Of a DNA stretch of 64,000 nucleotides, positions 25,274 through 38,009 are shown piece after piece. The notes below the pieces were generated by a model. The model saw only the letters and a program-made list of their open reading frames with translations, was not told the origin of the DNA and ran no database searches. Position numbers and translations under genes: made by a program. Within the stretch, counting starts at the first letter, position 1; each line of letters begins with the position of its first letter. Source of the DNA: Capsicum annuum (taxonomy: Eukaryota > Streptophyta > Magnoliopsida > Solanales > Solanaceae); assembly GCF_002878395.1 (NCBI RefSeq), contig NC_061115.1, forward strand, positions 158,461,160 to 158,525,159. Direction: 5' to 3'.

Positions 25274-25482
25274 CTAAGTTTCAACAGTGTCCTAGGAAGT
25301 CTGAAAGCCACATCTAGTAGAGTCTTGTGCATGGGTGTGTAGCGCGCCACACTTATGGACAGGAGGCTATGAGATATTTTAGGAAACAATTTCCTTTCTT
25401 TTAGTATTCATGTCGTGCAAGTAAGCATAAGCTCAAGTTAAACTCTCAGTCTAATTCGTTTCCTCCTTTTAATTTACAGAAC

Positions 25483-26640
25483 ATGCCTCCTAAAAGACTA
25501 ACAAAAGAAGAATCAAAAATCAGTCAGCACCTAAGCCCGTTCAGGCAGATCCCCTGGACGAGCATGTCTCCCATACAAAATTCAGAGTTATATTCATACT
25601 CTAGCCAACTCCATCATAGCATAGGATGAACGGCCAACTGTTGTTCAGGACAACCCAGTGTCCAATACTGCTGTAGCCAGGATTCAAGACTTTACCCAAA
25701 TGAATCTTCCCTTATTCTCAGGATCTATGTTAGAAGAGGATCCACAGGAGTTCCTCGATCAGGTTCAGAAAGTCACAGACATTATGGGAGTGACTTCCAG
25801 TGAGAGTATTAAGTTAGCTTTCTATCAGCTACAAGATGTAGCTCATACGTGGTTTAAGCAGTGGAAGGTAGACAGGGCATAAATGCAAAGCCCATAGAGT
25901 GAGGAGAGTTTCCTACTACTTTCCTAGAGATATTCTTTCCCTTAGAGCTGAGAGAAGCCAAGGTGTTAGAGTTCATCAACCTCATACAAGGCAGTATGAA
26001 CGTGAAAGAGTATTTCCCCAAGTTTAATCAGTTAGCCAAGTAAGCTCCCCATGTAGTAGCAGGCAAAAGGTACAGAATGAGCAAGTTTGTATCTAGGGTG
26101 TCAGATAGTGTGGTTAACGAGTGCAGAACACAATGTTGATTAAGGAGATGGACATATCCAAACTCATGGTCTATGCTCAGTAAATAGAAAAGGCTAAGAT
26201 CAGATAGAAAAATAATCAAAACAAGAGAGCTAGAATAGGTAGCTTTAATTTTAATCAGCCTAAGTCAGAGGGTGGTAATTGTTCCCAGTTTTGTCTAAAG
26301 TCTTTAGTTACAGCTTCGTCCTTAGCTAGTGCTCTAGTCTCTAAGTTCAAAAATGGTAACAACGATATGAAGCGAGGCTCTAAGTCTCAGAGTAGTATCC
26401 ACAGTGTTTGAGCAAATCCTCTATGTCAATAATATGGTAAAAACCATAAGGGTATCTACAGAGCTAGCAGTGATATTTGTTTCGGGTGTGGCAAGCCTAG
26501 CCACAGAGTCAAATATTGTCCTCAATCAGGTTATCAGGGTTAGCATACTCGTTCTTCAGCTCAGTCAGGTCACCTGAATCAGCAGGGTGCTGCTTCTATT
26601 ACCACCAGTGGGCAACGCCCAAATAGGCTTTATGCACTTC
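25483..26640 (+). pseudogene. Element D gag
   Basis: The ATG at 25483 opens MPPKRLTKEES. The capsid block at 25658-25882 includes MNLPLFSGSMLEEDPQEFLD and SIKLAFYQLQDVAHTWF. A well-kept zinc knuckle, CFGCGKPSHRVKYC (CX2CX4HX4C), lies at about 26479-26520. The frame changes between the start and the capsid block, and stops occur in the C-terminal half. Confidence 0.85.
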
Positions 26641-26649
26641 AGTCCAGAC

Positions 26650-28600
26650 AAGATCAGGAAAATTCTCCTGATATGGTCACTGGTACATTATAGATATTCC
26701 ATTTACATATTTATACGTTTCTAAATCTGGGATCTTCTTCATCTTTTGTAACTCCCTATAAAGCCATTAACTTCGGAGTCAATCCAGAAATCTTAGCAGT
26801 CTTTCTCAATTTCTACCCCAGTGGGTAAATCTATCATAGCTTGATGGGTATACAGGAACTATCCGATTATGATATCTCATAAAGTTACTTCAGCAGACAT
26901 AGTAGAGCCAGAGATGGCAGATTTTGATGTCATTCTTGGCATAGATAGGCTCCATTTATGCTATGCCTCAGTTGATTGTAGAAATAGAATAGTTTATTTT
27001 AAGTTTCAAAATAAACCAGTCCTTGAATGGAGTGGTAGTACCATAATGCTTAAGGGTCAGTTGATTTCATTACTTAAAGTGAGAAAAATAATATCCAAGG
27101 GATGTATTTATCATTTTGTGCAAGTCAAAGACTCTAACTCAGAAACCCCAACTCTTGAGTCAGTTTTATTCTAACTCAAAAACTCCAACTCTTGAGTCAG
27201 TTCCAGTAGTAAATAAATTCTTAGATGTGTTTCTTGAAGATCTTCCTGGAGTTCCTCTCGTTAGGGAAATAGACTTCGGAATAGACCTTCTCTAGATACT
27301 CAGCCCATATCTATTCTGCCATACAGAATAGAACCAGTGAAACTCAGAGAATTAAAAAAATAGTTAAGGAATCTCCTAGATAAGGGATTCATCAGACCCA
27401 ACATTTTTCTATGGGGTGCACCAGTTCTATTCGTGCGTAAGAAAGATGGTTCTCTCAGAATGAGTATTGACTACCGTTAGTTGAACAAAGTCACAGTCTA
27501 GAATAAGTATCCACTTCCTAGAATTGATGATTTGTTTGACCAACTTCAGGGAGCTAGTTACTTTTATAAGATAGACCTCAGATCAGGCTATCATCAGCTC
27601 AAAGTCAGAGAATGTGACATTTCAAAAATAGCTTTCCAAACCCGGTATGGTAACTTTGAGTTTCAAGTCATGTCCTTTAGTATTACCAATTCCCCAATAG
27701 CTTTTATGGACTTAATGAATCGCATGTTCAATCAGTACTTGGACATGTTCATTATAGTCTTCATCGATAACATTCTTGTCTATTCCTATAACAAGGATGA
27801 TCATGCAGATCACCTCAGAATAGTACTTTAGACTCTCAGAACTCATTAGCTATTCACCAAATTCAGTAAGTGCAAATTTTTGCTAAGGTCAGTAGAGTTC
27901 CTTGGTCATATTATTTTTAGTGATGGCATTAGAGTTGATCCTCAAAAGACTAAAGCAGTGAGAAACTGGCCTAGAACTATCACTCCATCAGATATCAGGA
28001 GTTTTTTTAGTTTAGCTGGCTATTACTGTCAGTTTGTTGAAGGGTTTTCGTCTATTGCATCCTTCATGTTCAGATTGACTTGGAATAAAGTTCAATTTCA
28101 GTGATCAGATTCCTGTGAGAAGAGTTTTTAGGAGTTGAAGACTAGACTCACTTCAACCCCAGTTTTGACTCTACCAGATAGTTTAGATGGTTTTATTATG
28201 TATTGTGATGCATCTAGAGTAGGATTTGGGTTGTGTCCTCATGCAGAGAGGTAAGGTCATAGCCTATGCCTCTAGACAACTTAAGCCCCATTAGAAGAAT
28301 TACCCGACCCATGATCTCAAGTTAGCAGCTGTAGTGTTTGCCTTAAAGATTTGGAGGCATTACTTGTATGGGGCGCATGTTGATATGTTCACAAATCACA
28401 AAAGCCCTCAGTATGTCTTTTCTCAGAAATATTTAAATTTGTGTCAGAGAAGGAGGTTAGAGTTATTGAAATATTATGATATAAGTGTTCTTTATCATTC
28501 AGGCAATGCCAATATAGTAGTTGATGCTCTCAATAGACTGTCTATAGGTAGTGTTGCTCATGTTGAGGACAGTAAAAAGAAGTTAGTTTAAGAAGTTAAT
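26650..28600 (+). pseudogene. Element D protease, RT and RNase H
   Basis: The protease loop reads FLNLGSSSSFVTP, so the catalytic Asp is Asn. ADFDVILGIDRLHLCYAS follows. A 37-bp tandem duplication (27133-27169, 27170-27204) shifts the frame in the linker. RT has [30 protein letters not shown], and catalytic block [10 protein letters not shown], where the second Asp is Asn. RNase H has YCDASRVGFG, then YASRQLKPH and [12 protein letters not shown]. Stops and a further frame change lie between RT and RNase H. Non-functional. Confidence 0.88.
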
Positions 28601-30120
28601 CAGCTTGCCCGACTAGGTGTCCGCTTATTCGATTCAGCAGAAGGTAGTATATGGGTTCAAAACAGTTTTGAATCTTCTCTAGTTTCTGAGCTGATTGAAA
28701 AATAGGATAGAGATCCCAGTCTTGTTAAGTTGAAAGAGTCAGTCAGAGATTAAAAAATAAAGATTTTCTCCCAAGGGGGAGATAGTGTATTGTGTTGTCA
28801 GGGTCGGCGATGTGTGGCAGGTGTAGACGACTTGAGGCAATGAATTCTTGCAGAAGTGCATGGTGAGCGTTACTCTATTTATCCAGGGACCACTAAGATA
28901 TACCGTGATTTATGGGAGATCTATTGGTACAATGGGATAAAGAGAGATATTTCAGAGTTTGTAGCTAAGTTTTCTACATGTCATCAAGTTCAGATTGAGC
29001 ACCAGAAGCCTAGTGGGTCTATGCAGGAGTTCAGTATTCCCACATGGAAATAGAAAGAAGTAAACATGGACTTTGTGATGGGTTTGCCTTGTACTCGTCA
29101 TCAGCATAATTCTATATGGTTTATCATAGATAGGATGACCAAATTAGCTCATTTATTATCATTCCATACTTTCTATTCAGCTGAGGACTATGCTAGACTC
29201 TGTATTAGAGAGTTGTTCAAGTTACATGGAGTTTCAGTATCCATCATCTCAGAGAGAGGTACCCAATTTACCTCTCATTTCTAGAAAGCATTCCAAAAGG
29301 GTCTTGGTACCCGAGTTCACCTCAGTACAGCCTTCCACCCTCAAATAGATGGTCAAGCATAAAGGACCATTTATACTCTAGAAGATATTCTTAGAGCCTG
29401 GGTTGTCGATTTTAAGGGTAGTTGGGATGACCACTTGCCTTTGATAGGATTCGCACATAATAACACCTATCATTCCAGTATTCAGATGACTCCGTTTGAG
29501 TCTCTCTATGATAGGAGATGCAGATCTCTAATTAGTTGGTTTAAGGTAGGTGAGGCAACAGTATTAGGGCCTAATCTAGTATTTGATGCCTTAGAGAAGG
29601 TTCAGTTAATTAGAGAAAGGCTGAGGGCTGCCCAGAGCTAATAGAAATCATATGCAGATGTGTGGAGAAAGGATCTCGAATTTGAGATCAGTGATTTTGT
29701 GTTATTGAAAATCTCTCCCATGAACGGGTAAAGAGGTTCGGCAAAATGGGAAAGCTCAGTCCCCGATATGTCGATCCTTATAGAATTCTCAGCCGTTTTG
29801 AAAAGGTAGCTTATGAGGTAGAGTTGCCTTCAGATCTAGCCTCAGTGCATCCATTATTCCATATCTTCTTTATAAAGAAATGCATTAGTGACCCAGCAGT
29901 CATAGTTCCATTAGAGGGTGTAAATATTCATAATGATCTCTCTTTCGAAGAGGTTCCAGTCTAGATCCTCAATCATCAGATTTGCAGACTGAGGAATAAA
30001 GAAGTTCCCTTAGTCAAAGTTTTTTGACAAAATTAGTCTGTTAAAAGAGCTACTTGAGAAGCAAAAGTAGATATGCGGACCAACTATCCTCACCTTTTCT
30101 TCACAAACTCAGGTCTGACT
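28601..30120 (+). pseudogene. Element D integrase and chromodomain-like tail
   Basis: Pieces in order: IYRDLWEIYWYNGIKRDISE with CHQVQIEHQ (zinc-binding end), MDFVMGLPCTRHQHNSIWF, IIDRMTKLAHLLSFH and ISERGTQFTSHF from the catalytic core, then MTPFESLYDRRCRS and KLSPRYVDPYRILSRFEKV. The chromodomain-like block near 29970-30110 (LRNKEVPLVKV, MRTNYPHLF) is broken by stops. It is collinear with element G. Confidence 0.85.
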
Positions 30121-30238
30121 TAAGGTAACAGTCTTTCTTAGCCTTACTCAGTTCTTTGTTCAGATATAATTATAAACTTGGTATTTATTACCGTTGCATA
30201 TTCAGACATGCATTCATGAATCAGTTCAGTCATGTACT

Positions 30239-30400
30239 CATGCATCAAATATGCATGTTCGGTATGAAAACCCAGCTTATCAGTAGCTTCATTCATGTAT
30301 TCCATGCATCAGATATGCATGTTCAGCGTGAAAGCTCAGTTATCAGAAGTTTAGTCAGGTAGTCATGCATTAGATATGCATGTTTAGCATGTTAACTCAG
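30239..30400. repeat. About 62-bp tandem repeat upstream of the D polypurine tract
   Basis: Units begin at 30239, 30303 and 30364 (last partial). Each starts CATGCAT, followed by ATATGCATGTT and a CTCAG/CCAG block. ATGCAT occurs twice per unit, 10 bp apart, giving a small inverted repeat. Confidence 0.8.
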
Positions 30401-30449
30401 TCTATCAATGTCTCAGCTTAATCAGTTTCATTCGGGAATGAATGTTCCT

Positions 30450-30460
30450 AAGGGGGAGAT
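30450..30460 (+). other. Polypurine tract of element D
   Basis: AAGGGGGAGAT, 2 bp before the 3' LTR. Confidence 0.85.
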
Positions 30461-30462
30461 AT

Positions 30463-32951
30463 TGTAATACCCTGTATTTCTCAAGCTTAACTTAATCCTT
30501 AGTTCATGAGTTATCGAATTAAAAAAATTTTGAATACTCAGTATTTTTTATTTAAGATCCTGCCATTGCATAGTAAATTGAATTATCTTTCCAACGATAT
30601 AAAATTCGCTTAAATTCGATACTCGGGTAAGAAGTTATGGTTATTTAAAGTTTTAGTCATTAAACATCATCATTCAGGCCAGTAGCACGTCGCAGAGTAT
30701 GTCAAAATGACAATTGTCAGTTTCTAGTGTTGCTCTGTGATATTGGCGCATTGCGCCAAGGCTAATTTTCATGTTTGTCACTTTTCAGTGTATCAATGCG
30801 ATCCCACCGCGTCTTAATGAGTCCAAATTTCAGAACCAAAAGGGAGTCGTAATCCCACTGCATCGCGCCAAGCCCTCAGTTCCCAGTTGTCATTTTCCAG
30901 AGACATGATATGATAGCGCCGCATCACGCCAGGGGTCCAGGCCGGGAAAATTTCTTGAAAATAAAAAGTGACGTATAGGGATAAATTGGTCTTTTCCCAT
31001 GATTTTTTCATGCCCAGATACACGATTTAATCCCTAAAACTATTTTAAAGGTCATTGTTAATCAATTTTCCCCCAAATTAAAAGCATTCTCTCTTAATAA
31101 AACAAACTCTAGCTCCAATAAATCAGGATCAACCTGAAGAATTTCTCTAAGAATCTTCAAGAAGAAATATTCCAAGGTATGTTAGTTGTTCATCTATGGG
31201 TCCTTCTCACCCATAGAGTCCACAAATCTAATTTTAAAACTTCAAGATCTACAATTCATGATTTACATGCTTGAAGTTTGATTTTATTAGTGTTATTGGT
31301 ATTAAATAAGTTCCATATCATGATTAAGTATAGATTCCGTGAAGTTTGAATAGCATGTACATTGAATTGTGAAATTCTCATGTCATAATCCATGAATTTG
31401 CAAGTTAGGGCATTGTAATTGCCACGATTATGTGTTAAACATGATTATGTACATTAAGTTGTGCTCTCTAGGTATTTGATAGACTGTCCATGTGAATGAA
31501 TTAGTGAAATCATGGCATGTAAGTGTATGTATAAGCTTATGCCCTACAAGTGTTTGAGAAAATATCTCTATGAATAATTTTGATTTTCAAGAGTATATTA
31601 TGCTTTATTTTTTATGCTATCGAGTCGTGGGGGTATTTAATACCCGATAATTTAGTTGTGTTCCTAGAGTCAATGTCAGTTATAGAACCTCAATATTGTC
31701 ACGATTAGTAGTACTCTCAGTCAGTTACAGAACTCGGTAGAACTCAGTCGATTATCAAACTTAGGAAAACTCAGTAAGCTCAGTATCAGTTCATTCCAGT
31801 TCGGTATACACAATTCAGTGTCTTTTAGTTAGGAGTTGGATTCAGCACAGAGTGAACCTAAGGATGGCGGATCACCTTTCAATTGAGGGTGTGATCTCTA
31901 GAAGCAATCCTTGCATTCTAGAACTACGTAGCCAGTGTAGGTTGAGACATCAAACCTGCCAGATGAGGGTTGATGAGGTGTTTTAACTTGACAGATAAGG
32001 GTTCTACCATTCTTATTAGAGTACCTACTAGATAAGGGTAACTCTTCAGTGTCTTTAACTATGGCATGGTACTGACACCCTTCTAACTAGGGTCACAGGT
32101 TGGACCCCAACTCAGTTATCTTATTTGGGGTGTGTCGGTTAGATGATTGCTTCCCACTGTCTCAGTTTTAATCTTCAGAATAGAACTCAGTTCAGTTCTA
32201 CAGAATTAGGACTGTCAGATACAGTCAACCAATATCAGTAAATCAGTTATCAGTAACTTCAAATATGAGTTACTCAGTATCAGAATTTAGGACTTAGCTT
32301 CAGACAAGCTCAGTCATAGTATTTATCTATATGCACATTAATGCATACTCAGTATTTACAGTAGTATCAGTTATCCATGTACTCTCATATTTAGTTACTC
32401 TATATCATGTAGTCAGTTATTGTTCATGCATATGAACTCTTACATTTAGCCTTACCCTATCTAGTATACCAGTATATTCCACGTACTGACGCATACTCTT
32501 TCTTTGCTCTATGATGTCTCATATCATAGGTTCGGATGCTTAGGTTCCCAACCGCACATAAATAGATTCAGATTCAGCCAGCAGCGTATATTAGCAGTGA
32601 GTCCTCATCATTTAAGGATATTATTTCATTTCATTATTTCTGCAGACTCTCTATTTCAATAGATGGAGTTAGTTGGGGGATTGTCCCATCTACTCCACAT
32701 TCAGACAGTTCAGTTTAGCGGCTTTTCAGACTAGTTTTCAAACATTATTTAGTTTTACAGATTTTTTTTGCATTTTGATATTTCAATAGTATTTCAAATA
32801 TTTGAACCTTATGGTATTTCATCTTATTATTCTGCATTTATTTTAGTATATTAGTCAATGGTGATAGCAGATATCATTCATGGGTTAGCTTGTGGTCCTT
32901 CAGGGTCATAAGCACCGTGTAGCGTCCGGGGTACAAACTCAGGGCATTACA
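30463..32951 (+). repeat. 3' LTR of element D
   Basis: Starts TGTAATACCCTG, ends GGGCATTACA. Collinear with 22771-25257 throughout, with scattered substitutions. The CpG-rich block corresponds to about 30680-30950. Confidence 0.92.
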
Positions 32952-32956
32952 CCATA

Positions 32957-35211
32957 TGGTACTTATGCTTTCAAACGTGTGCCTTTTGGCCTCTGCAATG
33001 TGCCTGTGACATTTCAAAGATGTATGATGGAAATCTTCTACTACATAGTGGAAGAATTTGTTGAATTATTCATGGATGATTTTTCTGTTTACAGTGATTC
33101 TTTTGATAAATGCTTGCAGAATTTAGATCGGTTCCTAGGTCAATATGAAGAAAAAAATTGGGTATTGAACTGGGAGAAGTGACACTTTTTGGTAAAGAAA
33201 AGAATAGTCCTTGGCCATAAAGTGTCATGTAGGGGACTTGAAGTAGATCGGGCCAAAATTGAAGCACAGTGAATGGAGTGCGAAGCTTCTTGGGGAATGC
33301 AGGTTTCTACAGGTATTTTATTCAGGACTTTTCAAAAACTGCAAGCCCAATGTGCAAGCTATTAGAAAAAAGTCCAAGTTTGATTTTGGGGCGAATTGTC
33401 AAGAAGCATTTGAGAAGCTGAAAAAGAAGCTGATAAAAGCACCTATTTTGATTTCTCTGAATTAGGAATTGCCATTTGAATTGATGTGTGATGCTAGTGA
33501 TGTGGTTGTAGGAGCTGTTTTGGGACAAAGAAAAGACAAGGTATTTTGCTCTATTTACTATGCTAGTAAAGTCTTGAACGATGACCAAATGAATTATACA
33601 ATCACTGAAAAGGAGATGTTAGCAGTGGTGTATGAATTTGATAAATTTAGATCATACTTAGTGGGCACAGAGGTTATTGTTCATACTAACCATGCAGCCA
33701 TCAAATATCTTTTCAATAAAAAGAATGCAAAGCCTCGATTGATCCTGTGAATTTTGCTATTGCAGGAGTTTGATTTAGAGGTTCATGATCGTAAAGGTGC
33801 AAAAAATCAAGTTATAGACCATTTGTCAAGGTTAGAAACTCATGATCATGTTGTGGATGACTCTCTCTACATTCGAGAAGAGTTTTCGGATGAAAAACTA
33901 TTGTCTATAAGGAAGTGTAAAGTTCCTTGATATGTGGACATTGTAAATTTATTGGCAAGTAACTTTTACCCTCCTGAAAGTACAATTCAACAGAGGAAGA
34001 AACTGTTTCATGATTCTCGTGCTTTTATATGGGATGAGACATATCTTTTTAAGCAGGGTCCAGATGGAATTATATGCATATGTATTTAGGAAGCTGAGTT
34101 CACACAAGTGCTACAAAAGTGTCATTCCTTCCTTTATAGTGATCATCATTGGGGTAAGAGAACAGTAAGAAAGGTGTTGCAATCTGGGTTCTTTTGGCTA
34201 ACATTGTTTAGAGATTCCATGGCTTTCGTAAAGAGTTATGATCAATTCCAGAGGTTGGGAACGATTTCAAGGCATCATGAGATGCCCCTAAACAACATCC
34301 TTAAAGTGGAAGTATTGGATGTCTGGGGGATTAATTTTATGGGACCATTCCTACCATCAAATGGTAACTTGTACATTCTAGTGGAAGTTGATTATGTATC
34401 CAAATGGGTAGAAGTTGCAGCTTGTCTTACTAATGATGCGAGAGTAGTGCTGAAGTTCATAAAGTAGTAAATCTTTTCTTGGTTTAGCACTCCAAGAGCT
34501 ATAATTAGTGATGGAGGTACGCGCTTTATTAACACTTGGTTTAAGAATTTTTTAGCTAAATATGGTGTTAGGAACAAGGTGGTCATAACGTATCATCCAC
34601 AAACAAGTGGACAAGTTGAGGTCTCTAATAGGGAGATAAAGCAAATACTGTAGAAGACTGTTAATGGGCAATGTAAGGATTAGGCCAAAAAGCTAGATGA
34701 TGCATTATGGGCATATAGGATAGCTTATAAGACGCCCATAGAGACCTCCCCATATCATTTGGTTTATGAGAAAGATTGTCATTTACCTATAGAGCTGAAA
34801 TATCAAGCTTATTGGGCTATTAAAAAGTTGAATCTTGAGATGAAGGCCGTGGGAGAGAGGAGATTATTGTAGCTCATTGAATTAGATGAATTTTGCCTCA
34901 ATTCTCATGAGAACGCAAAGTTGTACAAGGAGAAAACCAAGAGATGGCATGATAGACAAATTCAAGATAGAGTGTTTGAACCCGAACAATTTGTTTTGCT
35001 ATTTAATTTGAGGTTAAACTTATTTTCGGGCAAATTGTGGTCTAAGTGGTCTGGACCTTTTGAAGTAGTATAAATGACACCTCATAGAGTGGTTGAATTG
35101 TGGAACAAAGAGAAGACTCAAAAGTTTCTAGTGAATGGACAATGTGTAAAGCATTATTGGGCTGATCATGGAGACAAGCACAATGTGTCCATCACTTTTA
35201 CTGATAAGTGA
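32957..35211 (+). pseudogene. Element C RT (second half), RNase H and integrase
   Basis: RT resumes with TYAFKRVPFGLCNVPVTFQR. The catalytic block ELFMDDFSVYSDSF keeps both Asp residues. Near 33255-33340 a frame change and apparent loss of some codons precede FDFGANCQEAFEKLKKKL. RNase [17 protein letters not shown] and [14 protein letters not shown]. Integrase: DHHWGKRTVRKVLQSGFFW, VWGINFMGPF, YVSKWVEVAA, then [10 protein letters not shown] and [20 protein letters not shown]. From about 33259 to the stop at 35211 one frame is kept, broken only by substitutions to stops (for example after ISLN, PRLIL, KCKVP, KFIK, QIL and CKD). Confidence 0.9.
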
Positions 35212-35506
35212 GACTGAGCTAAGTCATTCCATGACTTAAAATACGGTGCTATGTGGGAGGCAACCCACAAATTGTAATGTAATAGATAGTTCATTTTTTA
35301 GTTGTTAAAGACAAAAAGAAAAAAATACAAAAAGATGAGTCGTGCCTCAACCGAAAATAAGGTGCTTGGTGGGAGGCAACACACTTTTTCTTACATCAAT
35401 TTTGTTGTTTTTGGTTGAATTACAGGAATGGTAAATTTGGTGGAGATAGAGAATATAAAAGGGAGGTGAACATCGACCTCTGAGTAAGTATATAGGTGAT
35501 ATATGG
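35212..35506 (+). other. Post-pol spacer of C with duplicated hairpin motif
   Basis: No ORF. The block GGTGCT..GTGGGAGGCAAC occurs twice. At 35253-35268 it forms a perfect 5-bp stem (GTGGG/CCCAC) with loop AGGCAA. At 35369-35384 one stem pair is lost (GTGGGAGGCAACACAC). I recall a similar GGGAGGCAACCCA motif after pol in other plant Athila/Tat elements. Its role is not known to me. Confidence 0.7.
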
Positions 35507-38009
35507 TGTAATACCCCATACTTTTTCTTAGCTTGAGATCGTCTCAAGAATATTAGAAGCTTTACTTGAAAGATAAATCCACTTTTGTACATGTGGTATT
35601 TCTAAGATTTTCACTTTTTCCATGTGGGAAATTGAATTAGCTTTCCAATGATACCAATTTCATCAAAATCCGACATCGGAGGAGAAAGTTATGGCCAAAA
35701 TACAGAAGGTAGTAAAACTGCCCAGATGCAACGGTGAGGCCGACGGACCGTCGCTCAGGCCGTCGCAAGGGAAATAGTGAGGACACCTTCTGTATAAGGT
35801 GTGATGATCGGGTTGATGGACCGTCGAACTTGCAATAGACTATCGCCCAAGCCATCGCAGCTAAAATAGTGAGACCCCATTCTGCCTAGAAGAACGGTCA
35901 GGGCCGACGGACCATCAACCTAGTGATGGATCGTCGCACCCACCATCGCAGGTCCTGTTTAGTTTTTTTATGTCATTTGAATAGGGTTATTTTGGTCATT
36001 TACCACCCACTTATATATACCTAGTTATGTCCAATTTCTGCCCATTTGGTTTATTATTACTTCACAACCAATATTAGGATTTCTCTGTAACATTAATATC
36101 CAAGAACAAAATCCCATCTTCTTCAAGAACTAAGGGATTTCCAATTCTTCAAGTTCAAGAACTTCAAGAAACTCAACCCAGGTATGCATAGTGTTCATTC
36201 ATGGACTCATTTCGTCCATGAAATCCAAGAATCCCTTTTCCAACTTCAAGTTATGGATTTTCTTTATGATTTCATGATTGGGATGTTCTTGTTCACGTTG
36301 ATCAATAAGAAATTGAATTTTTCTCTATGTTGGGTGATAATTTCTATGTGGGTTTAATTATTTTAGATATAGATTCATGCAAACCTATGACTAAACCCTT
36401 GTATGATGAAATTAGAATGTGACCATGATGTTTAATTATTGTACAATGATGTTTACATGTACCATGCCTACAATATGTTTGATTTAATGCCTAAATGAAG
36501 GAAAAGTGCCTAACTAGTATGTATTCATGACATCCCCATTATGTACAAGCTTATGCCTATTACATGTTTGATGATATACTTCAGTAAATGCATTATGGTG
36601 ATTATTATGTATTCAAGCAAGTCATGTTTTGTCAGTTTCATTCCATCGAGTCTTAGGGGTACTTGTACCCGAAATATTAGCTGTGTGCCTAGATTTATGT
36701 CATGTTTTCATGATACTCTCAATCAAGCTATTATCCTTAGACTTCATATAGTCTTATGACTCAGGAAATCTTCGTGATCTCATGAACTCAGTCAATTGTT
36801 AGACATCAGTAGTATTTCATCAGTCAATGAAATTCAGTAACTCAGTCCATGTTCAGTGTCTATTCAGATGGGAGTAGAAATTAGCACTGAGAGAACCCAA
36901 GGATAGCAACTCACCTGTTATATGAGGGTATGATTCTTAGAAGCAATCCTTGTGTTCCAAAACTATATAGCCAGCATAGGTTGAGACATCATAGCCTGCT
37001 ATATGAGGGTAGATAAGGTGGCTTAATATGCTATATGAGGGTTCCCACCGTTCTGATTAGAGTTACTTGTTATATTAGGGTCACTCACATGTTGTCCTTA
37101 CCAGTGGTGCGGTATTGACACCCTTTAAATCAGGGCACAGATTGGACCCCAATTCAGCTATAATACGTCATTTAGGGCATGTCAGTTAGATGACTACTTT
37201 CCACAGTTTCAGTATCAGTATCATTCAAGAACTCAGATAGTTCTTTAGCTTTCAGGACTGTCAGATACAGTCAACTCAGATATAGTACGGAACTCAGCTA
37301 GTTCCATCAGATTCAAGATCGCTAAATATACTCACTCAGGTTATCAGTTATATCAGTTATTAGTATGTCATGTTATCAGTATTCAGATTCGATAATCATG
37401 TTATAACGAAATTAGTGTCAGTTTTTATGTCTCTGGCATGTACTCTCACGCTCATGATAGTCAGTATGTTATTATATTTGTTCATGTATATAAACCTCAT
37501 GCATTCAACTTACCTCACATGCATACCAGTACATTTAAAATACTGACGCATTTGCACTATGGTGTCTTATACCATAAGTTCAGAGACACGAGTTACAGAG
37601 CATCAGTAGATTCTAGTCTCAACAGTCAGGGTTAGACGTGAGTCCTTATCTTTCGAGGACATGTTCATCATTTTATTAGCTCGTTAAATTATTTATTAGT
37701 TGAATTTAGTTAGGGACATGTCCCATCAACTCCTTATTCAGACAGTTACGTTTATAGGCTTTTCAGAATACAGTATGTTCAAATGGTTTATTTCAGTTTT
37801 GTTTTGGGTATTTCATACCCCATCCATATGTTATGATTTATCAGACCTTATGTTACAGTTTTGAACCTTATGGCCTTTCAATTCATGTTTCTGCATTATA
37901 CAGTATGTATGCAGTATACATGTACAGATATCAGTCATGGGTTAGCTTGTGGTCCTTCGGGGTTATGAGCACTATGTAACATTCTGGGTACCAGATTCGG
38001 GGTGTTACA
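35507..38009 (+). mobile_element. Solo LTR E (chromovirus type), about 2.5 kb
   Basis: Bounded by TGTAATACCCCATAC and TTCGGGGTGTTACA, and collinear in layout with the D LTRs (shared blocks such as GGTTAGCTTGTGGTCCTTCGG). There is no PBS, coding region or second LTR. Flanks TATGG (35502-35506) and GTAGT (38010-38014) do not match, so the target duplication is mutated or the LTR formed by recombination between two elements. A CpG-rich block sits at 35720-35960. Confidence 0.8.
36012..36020 (+). promoter_or_regulatory. TATA box of solo LTR E
   Basis: TATATATAC, about 50 bp after the CpG subrepeat block and in a promoter-like position about 505 bp into the LTR. Confidence 0.45.

Larger units (their letters stand above)
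22771..32951 (+). mobile_element. Element D: complete chromovirus Ty3/gypsy element nested in the RT of C
   Basis: LTRs 22771-25257 and 30463-32951 (about 2.49 kb each, TGTAATACC...TTACA), PBS, gag, pol with chromodomain-like tail, PPT. The flanking 5-bp target copies are CTATA (22766-22770) and CCATA (32952-32956), one mismatch. The C RT reading continues across the insertion once it is removed. The LTRs differ at roughly one position in ten by eye in the part compared, so D is old. Total 10,181 bp. Confidence 0.93.

Noticed and set aside
22771..32951. Element D as an independent locus beside two separate Athila fragments
   Set aside because: RT of C resumes exactly across the insertion and the 5-bp flanks nearly match, so D is nested in one element.
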